Positions 46,252 to 55,322 of a DNA stretch of 64,000 bases are shown here, in pieces. A program made the translations under genes and the position numbers. Every line of letters begins with the position of its first letter. Within the stretch, counting starts at the first letter, position 1. A model generated the notes under the pieces. That model was not told the DNA's origin, did no database searches, and was given only the letters and a program-made list of their open reading frames with translations. This stretch comes from CAVTAV01 sp963732795 (GTDB lineage Bacteria; Pseudomonadota; Alphaproteobacteria; CAVTAV01): the NCBI GenBank assembly GCA_963732795.1, contig CAVTAV010000002.1, forward strand, positions 930,001 to 994,000, read 5' to 3'.

Positions 46252-47202
46252 CAGATGCATATTCAGCGGCTCGATCCGAACCTGTTGTTCACCCTGCAGG
46301 TTCTCCTGGAGGAGCGGCATGTCAGCCGGGCGGCGGCGCGGCTGCGGCTGACCCAGCCGGCGGTGAGCCATGCCCTTCAACGGCTCAGGACACATTTCGA
46401 CGATCCGCTTCTGGTGCGCCGCGGCCAGGAGATGGTGCCGACGCCGCGGGCCATGGAGTTGGCGGGGCCGTTGCGGCAGGTGCTTTCGGCGATCGAGCAG
46501 TTGACCGGCCCGGCCCGTTTCGACCCGAGCCAGGCGCGCGGCACGATCCGGATCGCGACAACCGACTACGGCCTCGCCGTTGTCCTGCCCCCTGTTCTGG
46601 CGCGCCTGGAAGCGGCGGCGCCGAACCTCACGATCCAATCGACCGGCCTGTCGGAAGATACGTTCGACCATCTCAAGACCGGCTTTCTCGATCTTGCCTT
46701 GAGCGGCCAGGAATCGGTCGGGGCCATGGAGACCGAGAAGCTATTCATGGAGCGCTTCGTGCTGGTGACCCGGGCCGACCATCCGCTCGCCCGACGGCGG
46801 AAAATGACCTTGGAGGACTTCCTCGCCTGGCCCCATGCCGTGATCGAAATCGTCAACTCGCGGCTCTACGGCATCGACCGCATCCTCGAAAAGATGGGCA
46901 GGCCGCGCCAAATCGCGCTGCGTGTGCCCCATATGCTGGCGGCGCCGTTCTTCGCCCAGGCCACGGACCTTATCGTGCCGGTGCCGGAGCGCGTGGCACG
47001 CCTTTACGCGGACTCGCTGAACCTCGTCATCCACGAGCCGCCCGACGAGGTCGATCTCGGCTATTTCGATTACGTGCAAGTCTGGCACGAACGGCGCAAC
47101 GACGATCCCGTCCACCGTTGGCTCAGATCCCAGGTCCTAGACGCCGCCCAGGCCGCGAACGGCGCGGCTCAGCCGGCCCCGCGGGGCCATTCGACGAGAT
47201 AG
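46246..47202 (+). CDS. LysR-family transcriptional regulator
   Basis: 318 residues. Winged helix-turn-helix at the start (LDPNLLFTLQVLLEERHVSRAAARLRLTQPAVSHALQRLR), DDPLLVRRGQEMVPT, then an effector domain (GTIRIATTDYGLAVVLPPVLARLEAAAPNL). NodD/PcpR-like subgroup features. Divergent from the FAD monooxygenase, its likely target. Its 3' end overlaps the convergent 47169 gene by 34 bp. Confidence 0.93.
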   Translation: MNQMHIQRLDPNLLFTLQVLLEERHVSRAAARLRLTQPAVSHALQRLRTHFDDPLLVRRGQEMVPTPRAMELAGPLRQVLSAIEQLTGPARFDPSQARGTIRIATTDYGLAVVLPPVLARLEAAAPNLTIQSTGLSEDTFDHLKTGFLDLALSGQESVGAMETEKLFMERFVLVTRADHPLARRRKMTLEDFLAWPHAVIEIVNSRLYGIDRILEKMGRPRQIALRVPHMLAAPFFAQATDLIVPVPERVARLYADSLNLVIHEPPDEVDLGYFDYVQVWHERRNDDPVHRWLRSQVLDAAQAANGAAQPAPRGHSTR

Positions 47203-47792
47203 ATTTCTTCCGAACGGGTTTCGTCGAGGGGGAGCGTCGTGCCGGCGAGGGCGGTTGCACCGGAGAGGGTGTGGGGGGCGACCTCGACATGGTACATTTC
47301 GGCGAGGCGCGCCTGGATGCGCGGGAACTGCTCGACCGGAAAGGCCCGCACGATCCAGTAGGCGCACCACTGGGCCTCCGCGCTCAGGACGACGAAATCC
47401 GGCCGGCGATGCCACATGGTGGGCAATTCGGTGCCGCGGCCTTCGACATAGAGCGCGCGCACCTGGCGGATGGTGCCTTCCGACCGGCCACCCTCGTTGA
47501 CCACCATGAAGGCGGCATACCCTTTCTGGCAGGCGGCGGTGATCGCCGGCCAATGGGCGTTGAGCGGCCCGTCGACCCGCCGCGTCGGGGCCGTGGGGTC
47601 GTATTGGTGCACGAGGCTGAACCGCATCCGGGAATTGGCGTCGCCCGCCAGCAGCCGGATCTGCCGCCAGGCGGCGTCCTTGCCGCGCCACTCCTCCCCC
47701 GAGCCGAGGGTCGCGATGACGGGATCGCCAGAATCGAGATCGAAATCCTGCCGCTCCGCCGGCCGGATCTCCCCGAAGGATCGTTTTGGCAC
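47169..47792 (-). CDS. Small RepB-primase-like protein, possibly catalytically inactive
   Basis: 207 residues with no helicase or other domain. The central run FMVVNEGGRSEGTIRQVRALYVEGRG then HRRPDFVVLSAEAQWCAYWIVRAFPVEQFPRIQARLAEMY resembles the RepB-like archaeo-eukaryotic primase fold of plasmid replication proteins. At the usual ADLDG acidic motif this protein reads YVEGRG, so the metal-binding pair looks lost. Its function may be non-catalytic or the resemblance may be distant. GTG at 47792 chosen; another GTG lies at 47799 in another frame. Assignment is by eye only. Confidence 0.5.
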   Translation of the reverse strand: MPKRSFGEIRPAERQDFDLDSGDPVIATLGSGEEWRGKDAAWRQIRLLAGDANSRMRFSLVHQYDPTAPTRRVDGPLNAHWPAITAACQKGYAAFMVVNEGGRSEGTIRQVRALYVEGRGTELPTMWHRRPDFVVLSAEAQWCAYWIVRAFPVEQFPRIQARLAEMYHVEVAPHTLSGATALAGTTLPLDETRSEEIYLVEWPRGAG

Positions 47793-47939
47793 GCTTCACC
47801 CCTGAATGGTCACTTCAACCTGAGCAAACTCGCGGCGGAAGTTTTGGTTCCATCACGGGGAAAAGTTCGTGCCCTCTCGACCCGCGGCGCGGGCCGAGTA
47901 TACTTGTCAACATTCGGCCATTTGGGGAGGCAGCGGGAC

Positions 47940-48929
47940 ATGCGGCGATACGGGATTTTCGGGGCGGGTTTGGCGGCGGTCGTTCTCGCGGGCGGCGCGG
48001 CCTTTGCGGCGGATTACGTTCAGCCCAAGACGCCCTGGGGCGATCCGGACATCCAGGGCAACTGGCCCCTCACCCATCTGAACGGCACGCCCTTGCAGCG
48101 CAACCCGAAATACGGCGATCGCGCCTACCTGACGGACGAGGAATTTGCCGAGCGCCGGAAGTCGCTAGCGCAACGCAACGGGCTCTACGACAAGGAGATC
48201 GAGACCAACAAGATCGGCCTCGGCCATTGGGCGGAGTTCGGCGACGCCAACCGCATGACCTCTCTGATCGTCGATCCCAAGAACGGCCGCCTGCCGCCCC
48301 TGACGGCCGAGGGCGAGCGGCGTTCGAAGCTGATGCGGAGCTCGTGGTCCTCCGACATCGTGTTCCGCGACATCAGCGACTTCAACGTACTCGACCGCTG
48401 CATGACCCGCGGGATGCCCGCCTCGATGTTTCCGTTCATGTATAACAGCGGCGTCGAGATCCATCAGGCGCCGGGCTATGTCGTGATCCGGCTCGAGATC
48501 GTGCATGAGACCCGGATCATCCCGGTCGACGGCCGCCCGCCGCTCCCCGGCGCGATCAAGCAATGGCTCGGCGTCTCGCGCGGCCATTGGGAGGGCAATA
48601 CCCTCGTCGTCGAGACAACCAACTACACCGGCAAAGCCCCGATGACGATCGTCGGCCCGCGCTCGAAGCCGATCCCGACCAGCACGAAGTTGAAAACGGT
48701 CGAGCGCTTCACCCGCACCGGCGAGAACACTCTCGACTACACCGTGACGGTCAGCGACCCGGTCGTCATGAAAGGCTCCTGGACCGCCCACCTCCCCTGG
48801 CAACGCGACCCCAGCTACCGCATCTACGAATATGCCTGCCATGAGGGGAACGACATGATCAGCAATTACATCAAGGCGTTCAAAAGCGTGACGAAGGCTG
48901 ATCTGGCGAAAGAGAACGCCAAGAAGTAG
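47940..48929 (+). CDS. Secreted PWGDPD/GHWEG-family protein
   Basis: 329 residues. Signal to about residue 22 (AAFAA), then PWGDPDIQGNWPLTHL, CMTRGMPASMFPF, QAPGYVVIRLEIVHETRI, SRGHWEGNTLVVETTN and YEYACHEGN, the same order as the cluster at 0-5.4 kb. It is 42 kb away on the opposite strand, so the family is scattered as well as tandem. The ATG at 47940 follows GGGGAGG. No operon partner is clear. Function unknown. Confidence 0.87.
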   Translation: MRRYGIFGAGLAAVVLAGGAAFAADYVQPKTPWGDPDIQGNWPLTHLNGTPLQRNPKYGDRAYLTDEEFAERRKSLAQRNGLYDKEIETNKIGLGHWAEFGDANRMTSLIVDPKNGRLPPLTAEGERRSKLMRSSWSSDIVFRDISDFNVLDRCMTRGMPASMFPFMYNSGVEIHQAPGYVVIRLEIVHETRIIPVDGRPPLPGAIKQWLGVSRGHWEGNTLVVETTNYTGKAPMTIVGPRSKPIPTSTKLKTVERFTRTGENTLDYTVTVSDPVVMKGSWTAHLPWQRDPSYRIYEYACHEGNDMISNYIKAFKSVTKADLAKENAKK

Positions 48930-48941
48930 CCCGCCGCTTTA

Positions 48942-48967
48942 CGTCATTCCCGCGGAGGCGGGAATCC
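48942..48967. repeat. Hairpin repeat (CGTCATTCCCGC type)
   Basis: CGTCATTCCCGC-ggag-GCGGGAATCC, related to 13030-13055, 13 bp after the stop of the secreted-family gene. Confidence 0.6.
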
Positions 48968-49065
48968 AAAAGACGAACTGAAAGAGCGACGTTACTACGG
49001 CTGCAAGGCGGCCTCAGATGAGAGACCGCCTTGCGTGCCGGGGCAACTCGTCGGCGCCGGGGGGA

Positions 49066-49637
49066 CTACGCGACGACGAGGGTGGGCTTCAGGGTTATCG
49101 CATTGGCGATGTTGTAGAAGTTGGGCGAGGTCGCCATAACCGCCGCATGGATTTCCTCGAACTGCTCGGTCGTGCCGTTGCCCTTGATTCGGACGGTGTA
49201 TTGCAGGTCCTTGTAGCCGGCAGGCACCGAGGCATCGAGGCCGAGGAAGCCGCGGAGGTCGATGTCGCCTTCGGTCTCGATTTCGAGGCTTTCGAGCGTG
49301 ATGCCGCGGACCGAGCACTGCGCGACATAGCCGACCGTCATGCAGGCATTGAGCGCGGCGATCAGGTATTCCTGCGGATTGGCATAGGTGTTGGACCCGC
49401 CAAGCTCGAACGGCTCGTCGACATCCATGGTGAACTCCCGCTGGACGTCCTCGCCGCCGATCCGGCAGCTGGCGACCTTGTGGCGGCTCCGGGTCTGGCC
49501 CTGCCAGGCGTGGCGACGCGCCAGTTGGTCTTGCCCTTCGACGCGTCCTGCTGGACGCCCGAAATGAGGGCCATCAGATCGTCGACATTGATGCCGTTGA
49601 TCACGTTCGGCTTGGTCTTGGTAGCGAGTGCAGTCAT
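49066..49637 (-). CDS. OsmC family protein, one frameshift
   Basis: About 190 residues after repair. WQGQTRSRHKVASCRIGGE, MDVDEPFELGGSNTYANPQEYLIAALNACMTVGYVAQC and YTVRIKGNGTTEQFEEIHAAV match OsmC/Ohr-type thiol peroxidases; one Cys lies in NACMT and another in ASCRI. A missing base near 49508 shifts the frame before WQGQ. The ATG at 49637 follows TTAGGAGACG. The ferritin-like gene is just upstream on the same strand, so a peroxide-related pair is possible. Confidence 0.82.
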
Positions 49638-49738
49638 TGGTCGTCTCCTAATGTCGGATGGTTTCGGTTTCAGGCCTGGATGCAGAGTGGCGAGCGCGGC
49701 CTGGATGCGCTGGCCCTGTTCCTCGGTGATCAGGCTCG

Positions 49739-50609
49739 TCAGAACTTCCACGAAACGGGGGTGCCCGGCGCCGGAAGGATGTATTGCCAGCGATAGGCTT
49801 TGAGGAACGCGGCCTCGATTTGGGCCCGCTCCTCGACGCCGACGAGACGGCTGCAGCGCACGACGAAATAACTGGCGTCGCTCCTGGCCTGGGCCTGGAG
49901 GATGCCGTCCACCGCGCCGACAAGGGCGATGAAGTCGTCGACACCCTGGTCGCGCTGCTCGTCCGTCAAGGTCCGATCGTGGCGCTTCAGTTCCAGCTCA
50001 TCGAGGATCGCGTGCTGGCTTTCTTCCTTCCAGTGATAGAGGAAGACGTCCTTGAACAGCTCCGACAGCTCGGCATCCGGGTCGATGCTCTGGCGGTAGT
50101 GAAGCTGGGTGAACAGCTCGATGTGCAAGGTGAGCGCCAGGACGGCCCAGGTGCTGCTTGCGAGCACCGCACGGGCGACGTCGTCGGGATCGAAATCGAA
50201 ACCATAGCCGGAGGGCAGCGTCTCTCGGATCATCTCGTCGACCCGGCGGAACAACGCCTGATGCTTCAGCTCCTCGTCGCTGAATCGGATCAGGGCTTCG
50301 AGCGCGATCTGATCGCCGGTCCAATAAGCGGAGCTCAACTCCAGGACCTTGGCGTTGATATAGCGTTCGACCAGGCCGAAGATATTGGCGTAGGTCCAGC
50401 CCTGGATCTGGCTGACGAAACGCTTCTCCTCGCGTGACAAGAGTCTTGAATTCGTCCAAGAGCGAGAGCCCGTCGGGCAGGTATTTCTTGGTCCGGTCGA
50501 AGCGACGGTCGCGGATCACATCCTCCTCGATGTCCCAGCGGACGCTCTTCGACGCCTTGATGCATCGCGCATAGCGATCGCGGTCGAGAACTTCGGGTAT
50601 TGCGTTCAT
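49739..50609 (-). CDS. Ferritin-like diiron protein, one frameshift
   Basis: About 290 residues. Helices contain candidate metal ligands: RFSDEELKHQALFRRV (E, ExxH), LTLHIELFTQLHYRQS (E, H) and YHWKEESQHAILDELEL (E, ExxH), a four-helix diiron pattern. Close relatives are often unnamed; AurF-like N-oxygenases share the layout. A one-base shift near 50440 separates LDEFK and LLSREEKRF. The ATG at 50609 follows AAAGGAG. It is divergent from an AraC regulator and upstream of OsmC. Confidence 0.62.
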
Positions 50610-50756
50610 GGCCAGTCTCCTTTTGGCGGCACGCCGGCGACGAAGGGGGGTGCGTCGGCTCGTGCCTTGATACCTATTGCGCCGCCCGATTTCGGTCTAT
50701 GATCGGGGGTCCGGGAGATTTGACCGGAACGCCGGATCGGCAGGAGGCTGGCGCCT

Positions 50757-51719
50757 GTGGATGCTTTATCCGACGTCTTGAGGGTCGCCCACCTGACGGG
50801 CGGCGTATTCTTGCATGCCGAATTCACCGCGCCCTGGTGCCTCGCCGGGAAGGTGGGTCCGGAGCATTGCAGGCCGTCGCTCGGCGCGGCCGTTCATCTG
50901 ATCTGCTACCACTATGTCGTCGAAGGCGAGCTCAGGGTCCGCCTGTTCGAGGGCGGCGACGACGTCTTCGTCGTCCGCCGTGGCGAGGTCATCATGCTGC
51001 CGCACAATGATCTGCACCTGCTCGGCGGCGATCTAACGCTTGAGCCGACCTTGGCGAGCGAGGTCATGCAACAGCCCGATAACGGCGGTCTGTTCGCCAT
51101 CAACCATGGCGGCGGCGGCGACCGGACGCGGATCGTCTGCGGCTTTCTCGGCTGCGACAGCGCGGATTCGAACCCCGTGATCGCCGCCCTGCCCTCCGTG
51201 CTCAAGCTCGACATGCAGGAGGGCGCAGGGGCGGAATGGATCCGCTCCACCTTCCAATATGCCGCCGACGAAGTGGCCGCCGGCCGCCCCGGCTCTGAGA
51301 CCGTTCTGGCGAAGCTTTCGGAGCTGCTGTTCGTCGAATCCGTCAGGCGGTACGCCGAGTCCCTACCGAGCGACCGCACCGGTTGGCTCGCGGGTTTGCG
51401 CGATCCCTATGTCGCGAAGGCCCTCGCCTTCCTGCATCGGGATATCGGCCGGAACTGGTCGGTCGACGCGCTCGGCCGCGAAGTGGGACTCTCTCGCTCC
51501 GCCCTGGCCGAGCGCTTCACCAAGCTCCTCGGCATGGCGCCGATGCACTATCTCGGCCATTGGCGTATGCAGGTTGCCGCCCAGAAGATGCGGAACACCA
51601 GCACCTCCCTGGCGCAAATCGCCGAAACAGTCGGCTACGAGTCCGACGCCGCCTTCTCCCGCGCTTTCAAGAAGACCTTCGGAACGGCGCCAGCGACTTG
51701 GCGTCGGATAAACGGCTGA
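50757..51719 (+). CDS. AraC-family regulator with N-terminal cupin
   Basis: 320 residues. N-terminal cupin sensor (AAVHLICYHYVVEGELRVRLFEGG...VRRGEVIMLPHNDLH), then a double helix-turn-helix with WSVDALGREVGLSRSALAERFTKLLGMAPMHYL and SLAQIAETVGYESDAAFSRAFKKTFG. The GTG at 50757 follows AGGAGG. It is divergent from the ferritin-like gene, the probable target. Its ligand is unknown. Confidence 0.93.
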   Translation: MDALSDVLRVAHLTGGVFLHAEFTAPWCLAGKVGPEHCRPSLGAAVHLICYHYVVEGELRVRLFEGGDDVFVVRRGEVIMLPHNDLHLLGGDLTLEPTLASEVMQQPDNGGLFAINHGGGGDRTRIVCGFLGCDSADSNPVIAALPSVLKLDMQEGAGAEWIRSTFQYAADEVAAGRPGSETVLAKLSELLFVESVRRYAESLPSDRTGWLAGLRDPYVAKALAFLHRDIGRNWSVDALGREVGLSRSALAERFTKLLGMAPMHYLGHWRMQVAAQKMRNTSTSLAQIAETVGYESDAAFSRAFKKTFGTAPATWRRING

Positions 51720-51805
51720 CCTACCAAGCCATCCGTAGACCATGGATAGGACCAAAATCCACTGGTCCCGATACCCATCCCATTGCTAGCAGTGCGCGAA
51801 TTCCT

Positions 51806-51823
51806 ATTCACGCGTACGTGAAT
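51806..51823. promoter_or_regulatory. Perfect 7-4-7 inverted repeat, operator candidate
   Basis: ATTCACG-cgta-CGTGAAT, 150-167 bp upstream of the amber-interrupted gene, in the 253-bp gap after the AraC gene. A TetR-type site is plausible. Confidence 0.5.
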
Positions 51824-51824
51824 G

Positions 51825-51838
51825 ACGCGCATGCGCGT
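51825..51838. promoter_or_regulatory. Perfect 14-bp palindrome next to the first operator
   Basis: ACGCGCATGCGCGT, one base after the preceding repeat, giving two dyads within 33 bp. Confidence 0.4.
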
Positions 51839-51972
51839 TCGGTGTATGGTGCTCGTCCTGCCGCGGCATTTCCCGGCGATCCTCCGATACTCGTGCGACG
51901 CCGGCCGTGCCGAGATACCGCGGCCAATCATGTGCGTCCACACCCGCACAAACCCATACAAGGGAAAATCTC

Positions 51973-52743
51973 ATGAAGATGCGGCTTTCGACCGTGAAGG
52001 TCTGTGCTGCGTATGTGTTTTGCTTGCTTGTCGGAGTCATGTTCTTGCCGGCTTCGGGCCGGGCTCAAGATCAACAGTCTCCGGCGAAGTGGCTCGATAT
52101 AACGATTGTTCATGTAAAGGCCGGCCAGCAGGCCCAGTTCGAAGACCTGGTGAAGAATCTGGCGGCGGCCACGACCAAAACCAAGTCAACTCCGTTCATG
52201 GTCTACCAAGTCGTCCGAGGCACACCGGGTACTTTTCACATCGTGACGGAGCGGCAAAATCTGGCCGAGCTCGACAATCCTCCTCCGCCGCCGATGAAGC
52301 CCGAGGAGATGGCGAATGTTATGAATCGGCTGCTCCCGACCTTGGACTCCGGTCATGCGTTCATAGCGAGAAACTTTCCCCAGGACACCACCCAGGGAGA
52401 GGGCGACGCGCAGGCGAAGTTGGTGATGTTGCGGACCGTACGAGTTGCCTTCAATCGGGAGGCAGATTTCATAAAATGGGTCGAGACGGACGTTATGCCC
52501 ATCATATAGAAGGCGAAGCTCGGGCTGACCTTTGCCGAAGGCGCGTTCGGCGACAGCAGTCAGACCTTCTACTTCGTCACGCCCGTGGCGGATTGGGCCG
52601 CGTTTGACGAACAGGATCCGCTCGTAGCGGCAGTCGGCCAAAAGGCCTGGCAGCAAATCATGGCCAAATTGAACGGCATCGCCCAGTTCGGCGAAACGAC
52701 GCTGCTCCGTACCCGGCCCGACCTCGCCCCGGCCGCCCAATAA
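51973..52743 (+). pseudogene. Secreted protein with an in-frame amber codon
   Basis: A signal peptide (MKMRLSTVKV...SGRAQ) begins a ~256-residue frame interrupted by TAG at 52507-52509. Before it: KWLDITIVHVKAGQQAQFEDLVKNLAAA; after it the frame continues AKLGLTFAEGAFGDSSQTFY, VADWAAFDEQDPL and ends at TAA 52743. Protein-like content on both sides and no frameshift mean a single substitution (for example AAG, GAG or CAG to TAG), a base-call error, or readthrough. The fold resembles a dimeric alpha-beta barrel monooxygenase repeated twice, which I cannot confirm. The first half alone would be 178 residues. ATG 51973 follows AAGGGAAAA. Confidence 0.6.
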
Positions 52744-52785
52744 GGCCGTTGCCAAGAACGATCAGGTGACTACGTCAACAACCGT

Positions 52786-52811
52786 CCCCGCAGTGCATTC
52801 GCGCTGCGGGG
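52786..52811 (+). terminator. Hairpin after the amber gene
   Basis: CCCCGCAG-tgcattcgcg-CTGCGGGG, eight-base perfect stem, 43 bp past the TAA, with a short T-rich end (ccttgtt). Confidence 0.55.
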
Positions 52812-52917
52812 AGCCTTGTTACGCATGAACTCTTCGACTCAGAATGCCACGGGTTTCAGCTACGCTTCAGCTCAGTCGCTAGTTTTGGTTCGCTAGCACT
52901 TTCGGGGGAATGCCGCC

Positions 52918-53964
52918 ATGTCGCCAATCCGTTCATCACTCGTCACCGCTCTTTCCGCTTTCTGCGCCGTCTTCATGCTTGCCGGCGGAGCACATGCAAA
53001 GCCGCTCTACACCATCACCAAGACGGTCAATCTGGGCTCGCCCGAGCGTTGGGACTATCTCTATTACGACGCGCTGACCCATCGCGTTTACATCTCGCAC
53101 GGCGACCATCTGAACGTCGTCGACGGCCGCAGCGGGGACAAGATCGGCGAGGTCGACGGGTTCCCCGGCGGCACCCACGGCATCGCGATCGTCCATAGCG
53201 TCGGCCGCGGCTATACCGACGACGGGCAGGCCGGCGAAGCCGGGTCGTTCGACCTGAAGACCTTGAAGGTGATCAAGAAGATCAAGGCCGAGGACGACGC
53301 CGACGGCATGGTCTACGACCCGGCAAGCGGGCATGTCTTCGTCGTCGACAGCGATCCCGGTCACCTGACCGTCATCGATCCCAAGACGGACACCGCCGTC
53401 GCCACCATCGACGCCGGCGGCAAGCTCGAATTCGCGGTCGTGGATGGCAGGGGCAATCTTTATGCGAGCGGCGAGGCCAAGCGCGAGATCGTCCATGTCG
53501 ATACCAGGACCAACGAGGTCAAGGCCCATTGGGCGGAGCCGATGTGCGAAAGCCCGCATGGGCTTGCGATCGACGTCAAATCACGCCGGTTGTTCCAGAG
53601 TTGCCGTAACAGCACGCTCGTCGTGATGAATGCCGACGACGGCAATATCGTCACCACCCTGCCGATCGGCAGCGGCACGGATGCGGCGAAGTTCGATTCG
53701 AAGCGGAACCGCATCTTCAGCTCGAATTTCGACGGCACTCTAACTGTCATCGCCGAGAAGGGCCCGGATTCGTATGAGGTGCTGGGCAATGTCCCAACGG
53801 CGCAAGGCGCCCGGACGATGGCCGTCGATCCGGAGTCGGGACGGCTCTATCTCGTCGCCGCCGACATCAAGATCAACAAGGACGCCGCGCCGAACGACTT
53901 CCGGCACCGTTTCACCATCACGCCCGGCTCGACCAAGCTGTTGATCCTCGATCCGACCGACTGA
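52918..53964 (+). CDS. YncE-like secreted beta-propeller
   Basis: 348 residues. Signal to about residue 27 (GGAHA). Repeated YVTN-type strands: RVYISHGDHLNVVDGRSGDKIGEV, HVFVVDSDPGHLTVIDPKTD, NLYASGEAKREIVHVDTRTN, RLFQSCRNSTLVVMNADDGNIV and RIFSSNFDGTLTVIAEKG. These seven-bladed proteins sit in the periplasm; some bind DNA or act with metal-binding partners. The PepSY gene starts 17 bp downstream, so both are likely expressed together. Confidence 0.88.
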   Translation: MSPIRSSLVTALSAFCAVFMLAGGAHAKPLYTITKTVNLGSPERWDYLYYDALTHRVYISHGDHLNVVDGRSGDKIGEVDGFPGGTHGIAIVHSVGRGYTDDGQAGEAGSFDLKTLKVIKKIKAEDDADGMVYDPASGHVFVVDSDPGHLTVIDPKTDTAVATIDAGGKLEFAVVDGRGNLYASGEAKREIVHVDTRTNEVKAHWAEPMCESPHGLAIDVKSRRLFQSCRNSTLVVMNADDGNIVTTLPIGSGTDAAKFDSKRNRIFSSNFDGTLTVIAEKGPDSYEVLGNVPTAQGARTMAVDPESGRLYLVAADIKINKDAAPNDFRHRFTITPGSTKLLILDPTD

Positions 53965-53981
53965 AGGGAGGACCAGAGCCC

Positions 53982-54296
53982 ATGAAGCTCCACCAACGCT
54001 TTCCCGCCGTAGTTGTCGTCTCGGCAGTTTCTTTACTGGTGACGGGCGCGGCGTTTGCATATTCCGGCGAAAAGCTCTCCAAGGACGCCAAGATCACGAT
54101 CGAACAGGCGAGCGACATCGCGCTTAAGGCACGACCCGGAAAGATCACGGACAAGGAATTGGAACGAGAGAATGGCGGCAGTGGCCTCCGTTACTCTTTC
54201 GATATCAACTCCAAAGGCGTCGTCTATGAAGTCGGCGTGGACGCGAAGACCGGCAAGGTCCTCGAAAATTCCAAAGAAGGCCCGAACCCGGATTAA
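53982..54296 (+). CDS. PepSY domain protein
   Basis: 104 residues, signal to about residue 25 (AAFAY). TIEQASDIALKARPGKITDKELERENGGSGLRYSFDI and EVGVDAKTGKVLENS are a single PepSY domain, a periplasmic inhibitory or binding module. It follows the propeller gene by 17 bp after GAGGACC. Confidence 0.88.
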   Translation: MKLHQRFPAVVVVSAVSLLVTGAAFAYSGEKLSKDAKITIEQASDIALKARPGKITDKELERENGGSGLRYSFDINSKGVVYEVGVDAKTGKVLENSKEGPNPD

Positions 54297-54323
54297 GCCT
54301 CGATGTGACGCATCTTTGACGGG

Positions 54324-55322
54324 TTAGAACGCCGCCAGCCGCTGCACAAACCAGAATGCCGCCGGAATGCCGAGGCCGTAGCCGCAGATGAGGCCGAGGC
54401 GGTGGTGGAGCTGGATGGCGGGGACGCGGGCAAGCGCGATGGCTTGGCGGGCGACGAATAGCGCGACCAGGATCGCGGCGATAAACAGGATCTGGCCGAT
54501 CTCGACGCCGAGATTGAAGCAAAACAGACCGGCGGCGAGCTCGTTGGTGGGCAGGCCGACATCCCTGAGCGCCGCCGCGAAGCCGAAGCCGTGGAGCAGG
54601 CCGAAGGACGACGACACCAGGATCGGATAGCGCGCGGCGATGCCGTCCGGGTGCGGCCTGGCGATCTCTCGGGCGAGGAACAGAATCGAAAAGGCAATCG
54701 CCGCCTCGACCGGCGCATCGGGCAGCCGGACGATATCGAGGGCCGACAGGCTCAAGGTGATCGAGTGGGCGATGGTGAAGCCGGTGATGGTGATCAGCAC
54801 GCGGCGGACCGTGCCGGCGAGGATCAAGAGGCCGGTGACGAACAGCAGGTGGTCGATGCCGGACCAGATATGCTCGATGCCGAGGCGGAGATAGCCAAGC
54901 GCGACATCGGTCCAGCTCGGCGACTTGGGCACGGTCCAGACCGTCTCGTCCGGCCGCAGCACACGGGTGATAACCTTGCCCGACACTTCCTTCAGCCGGA
55001 ACAGGCTCGGGATCGACGGGTTGTAGATGGGGTAGACGACCTTTACGTCACGGCCTTCGAGCGCGGCGGAGCAGCGCACGACCTGGCTCAAAGCCTGGCC
55101 CTGGAGGGCATAGGCGGGCGCCGTGCTCTCGACCTTGCAGGTCTCCGGCCAGGCCACCGACGGCTTGTCGTCCGCGGGGATGACCGGCGGCAGCTTGATA
55201 TGGACCGCGTAAAGGCCTTTGCCCTGCTCGGTGATATTTACCGAAAACGGGCGCGCGTCATGGGCGCGGGCCGGCGCGGCGGCGAGAAGGCCGAGAGCCA
55301 GGAGCGCGAGGAACAGCCTCAT
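54324..55322 (-). CDS. HupE/UreJ-2 family membrane protein
   Basis: 332 residues. Signal or first helix (LFLALLALGLLAAAPARA), a beta-rich periplasmic part, then six helices: HIWSGIDHLLFVTGLLIL with paired His, TGFTIAHSITLSLSALDIV, SFGLLHGFGFAAALRDVG and GVEIGQILFIAAILVAL. HupE relatives carry metal ions such as nickel. It is the last gene of a three-gene operon; its ATG overlaps the PpiC stop (ATGA). A metal-permease role is inferred from the family only. Confidence 0.85.
   Translation of the reverse strand: MRLFLALLALGLLAAAPARAHDARPFSVNITEQGKGLYAVHIKLPPVIPADDKPSVAWPETCKVESTAPAYALQGQALSQVVRCSAALEGRDVKVVYPIYNPSIPSLFRLKEVSGKVITRVLRPDETVWTVPKSPSWTDVALGYLRLGIEHIWSGIDHLLFVTGLLILAGTVRRVLITITGFTIAHSITLSLSALDIVRLPDAPVEAAIAFSILFLAREIARPHPDGIAARYPILVSSSFGLLHGFGFAAALRDVGLPTNELAAGLFCFNLGVEIGQILFIAAILVALFVARQAIALARVPAIQLHHRLGLICGYGLGIPAAFWFVQRLAAF

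Noticed and set aside
52507..52509. Pyrrolysine or selenocysteine recoding
   Set aside because: TAG is not a selenocysteine codon, and no pyl genes or methylamine context are visible; a mutation or error is simpler.
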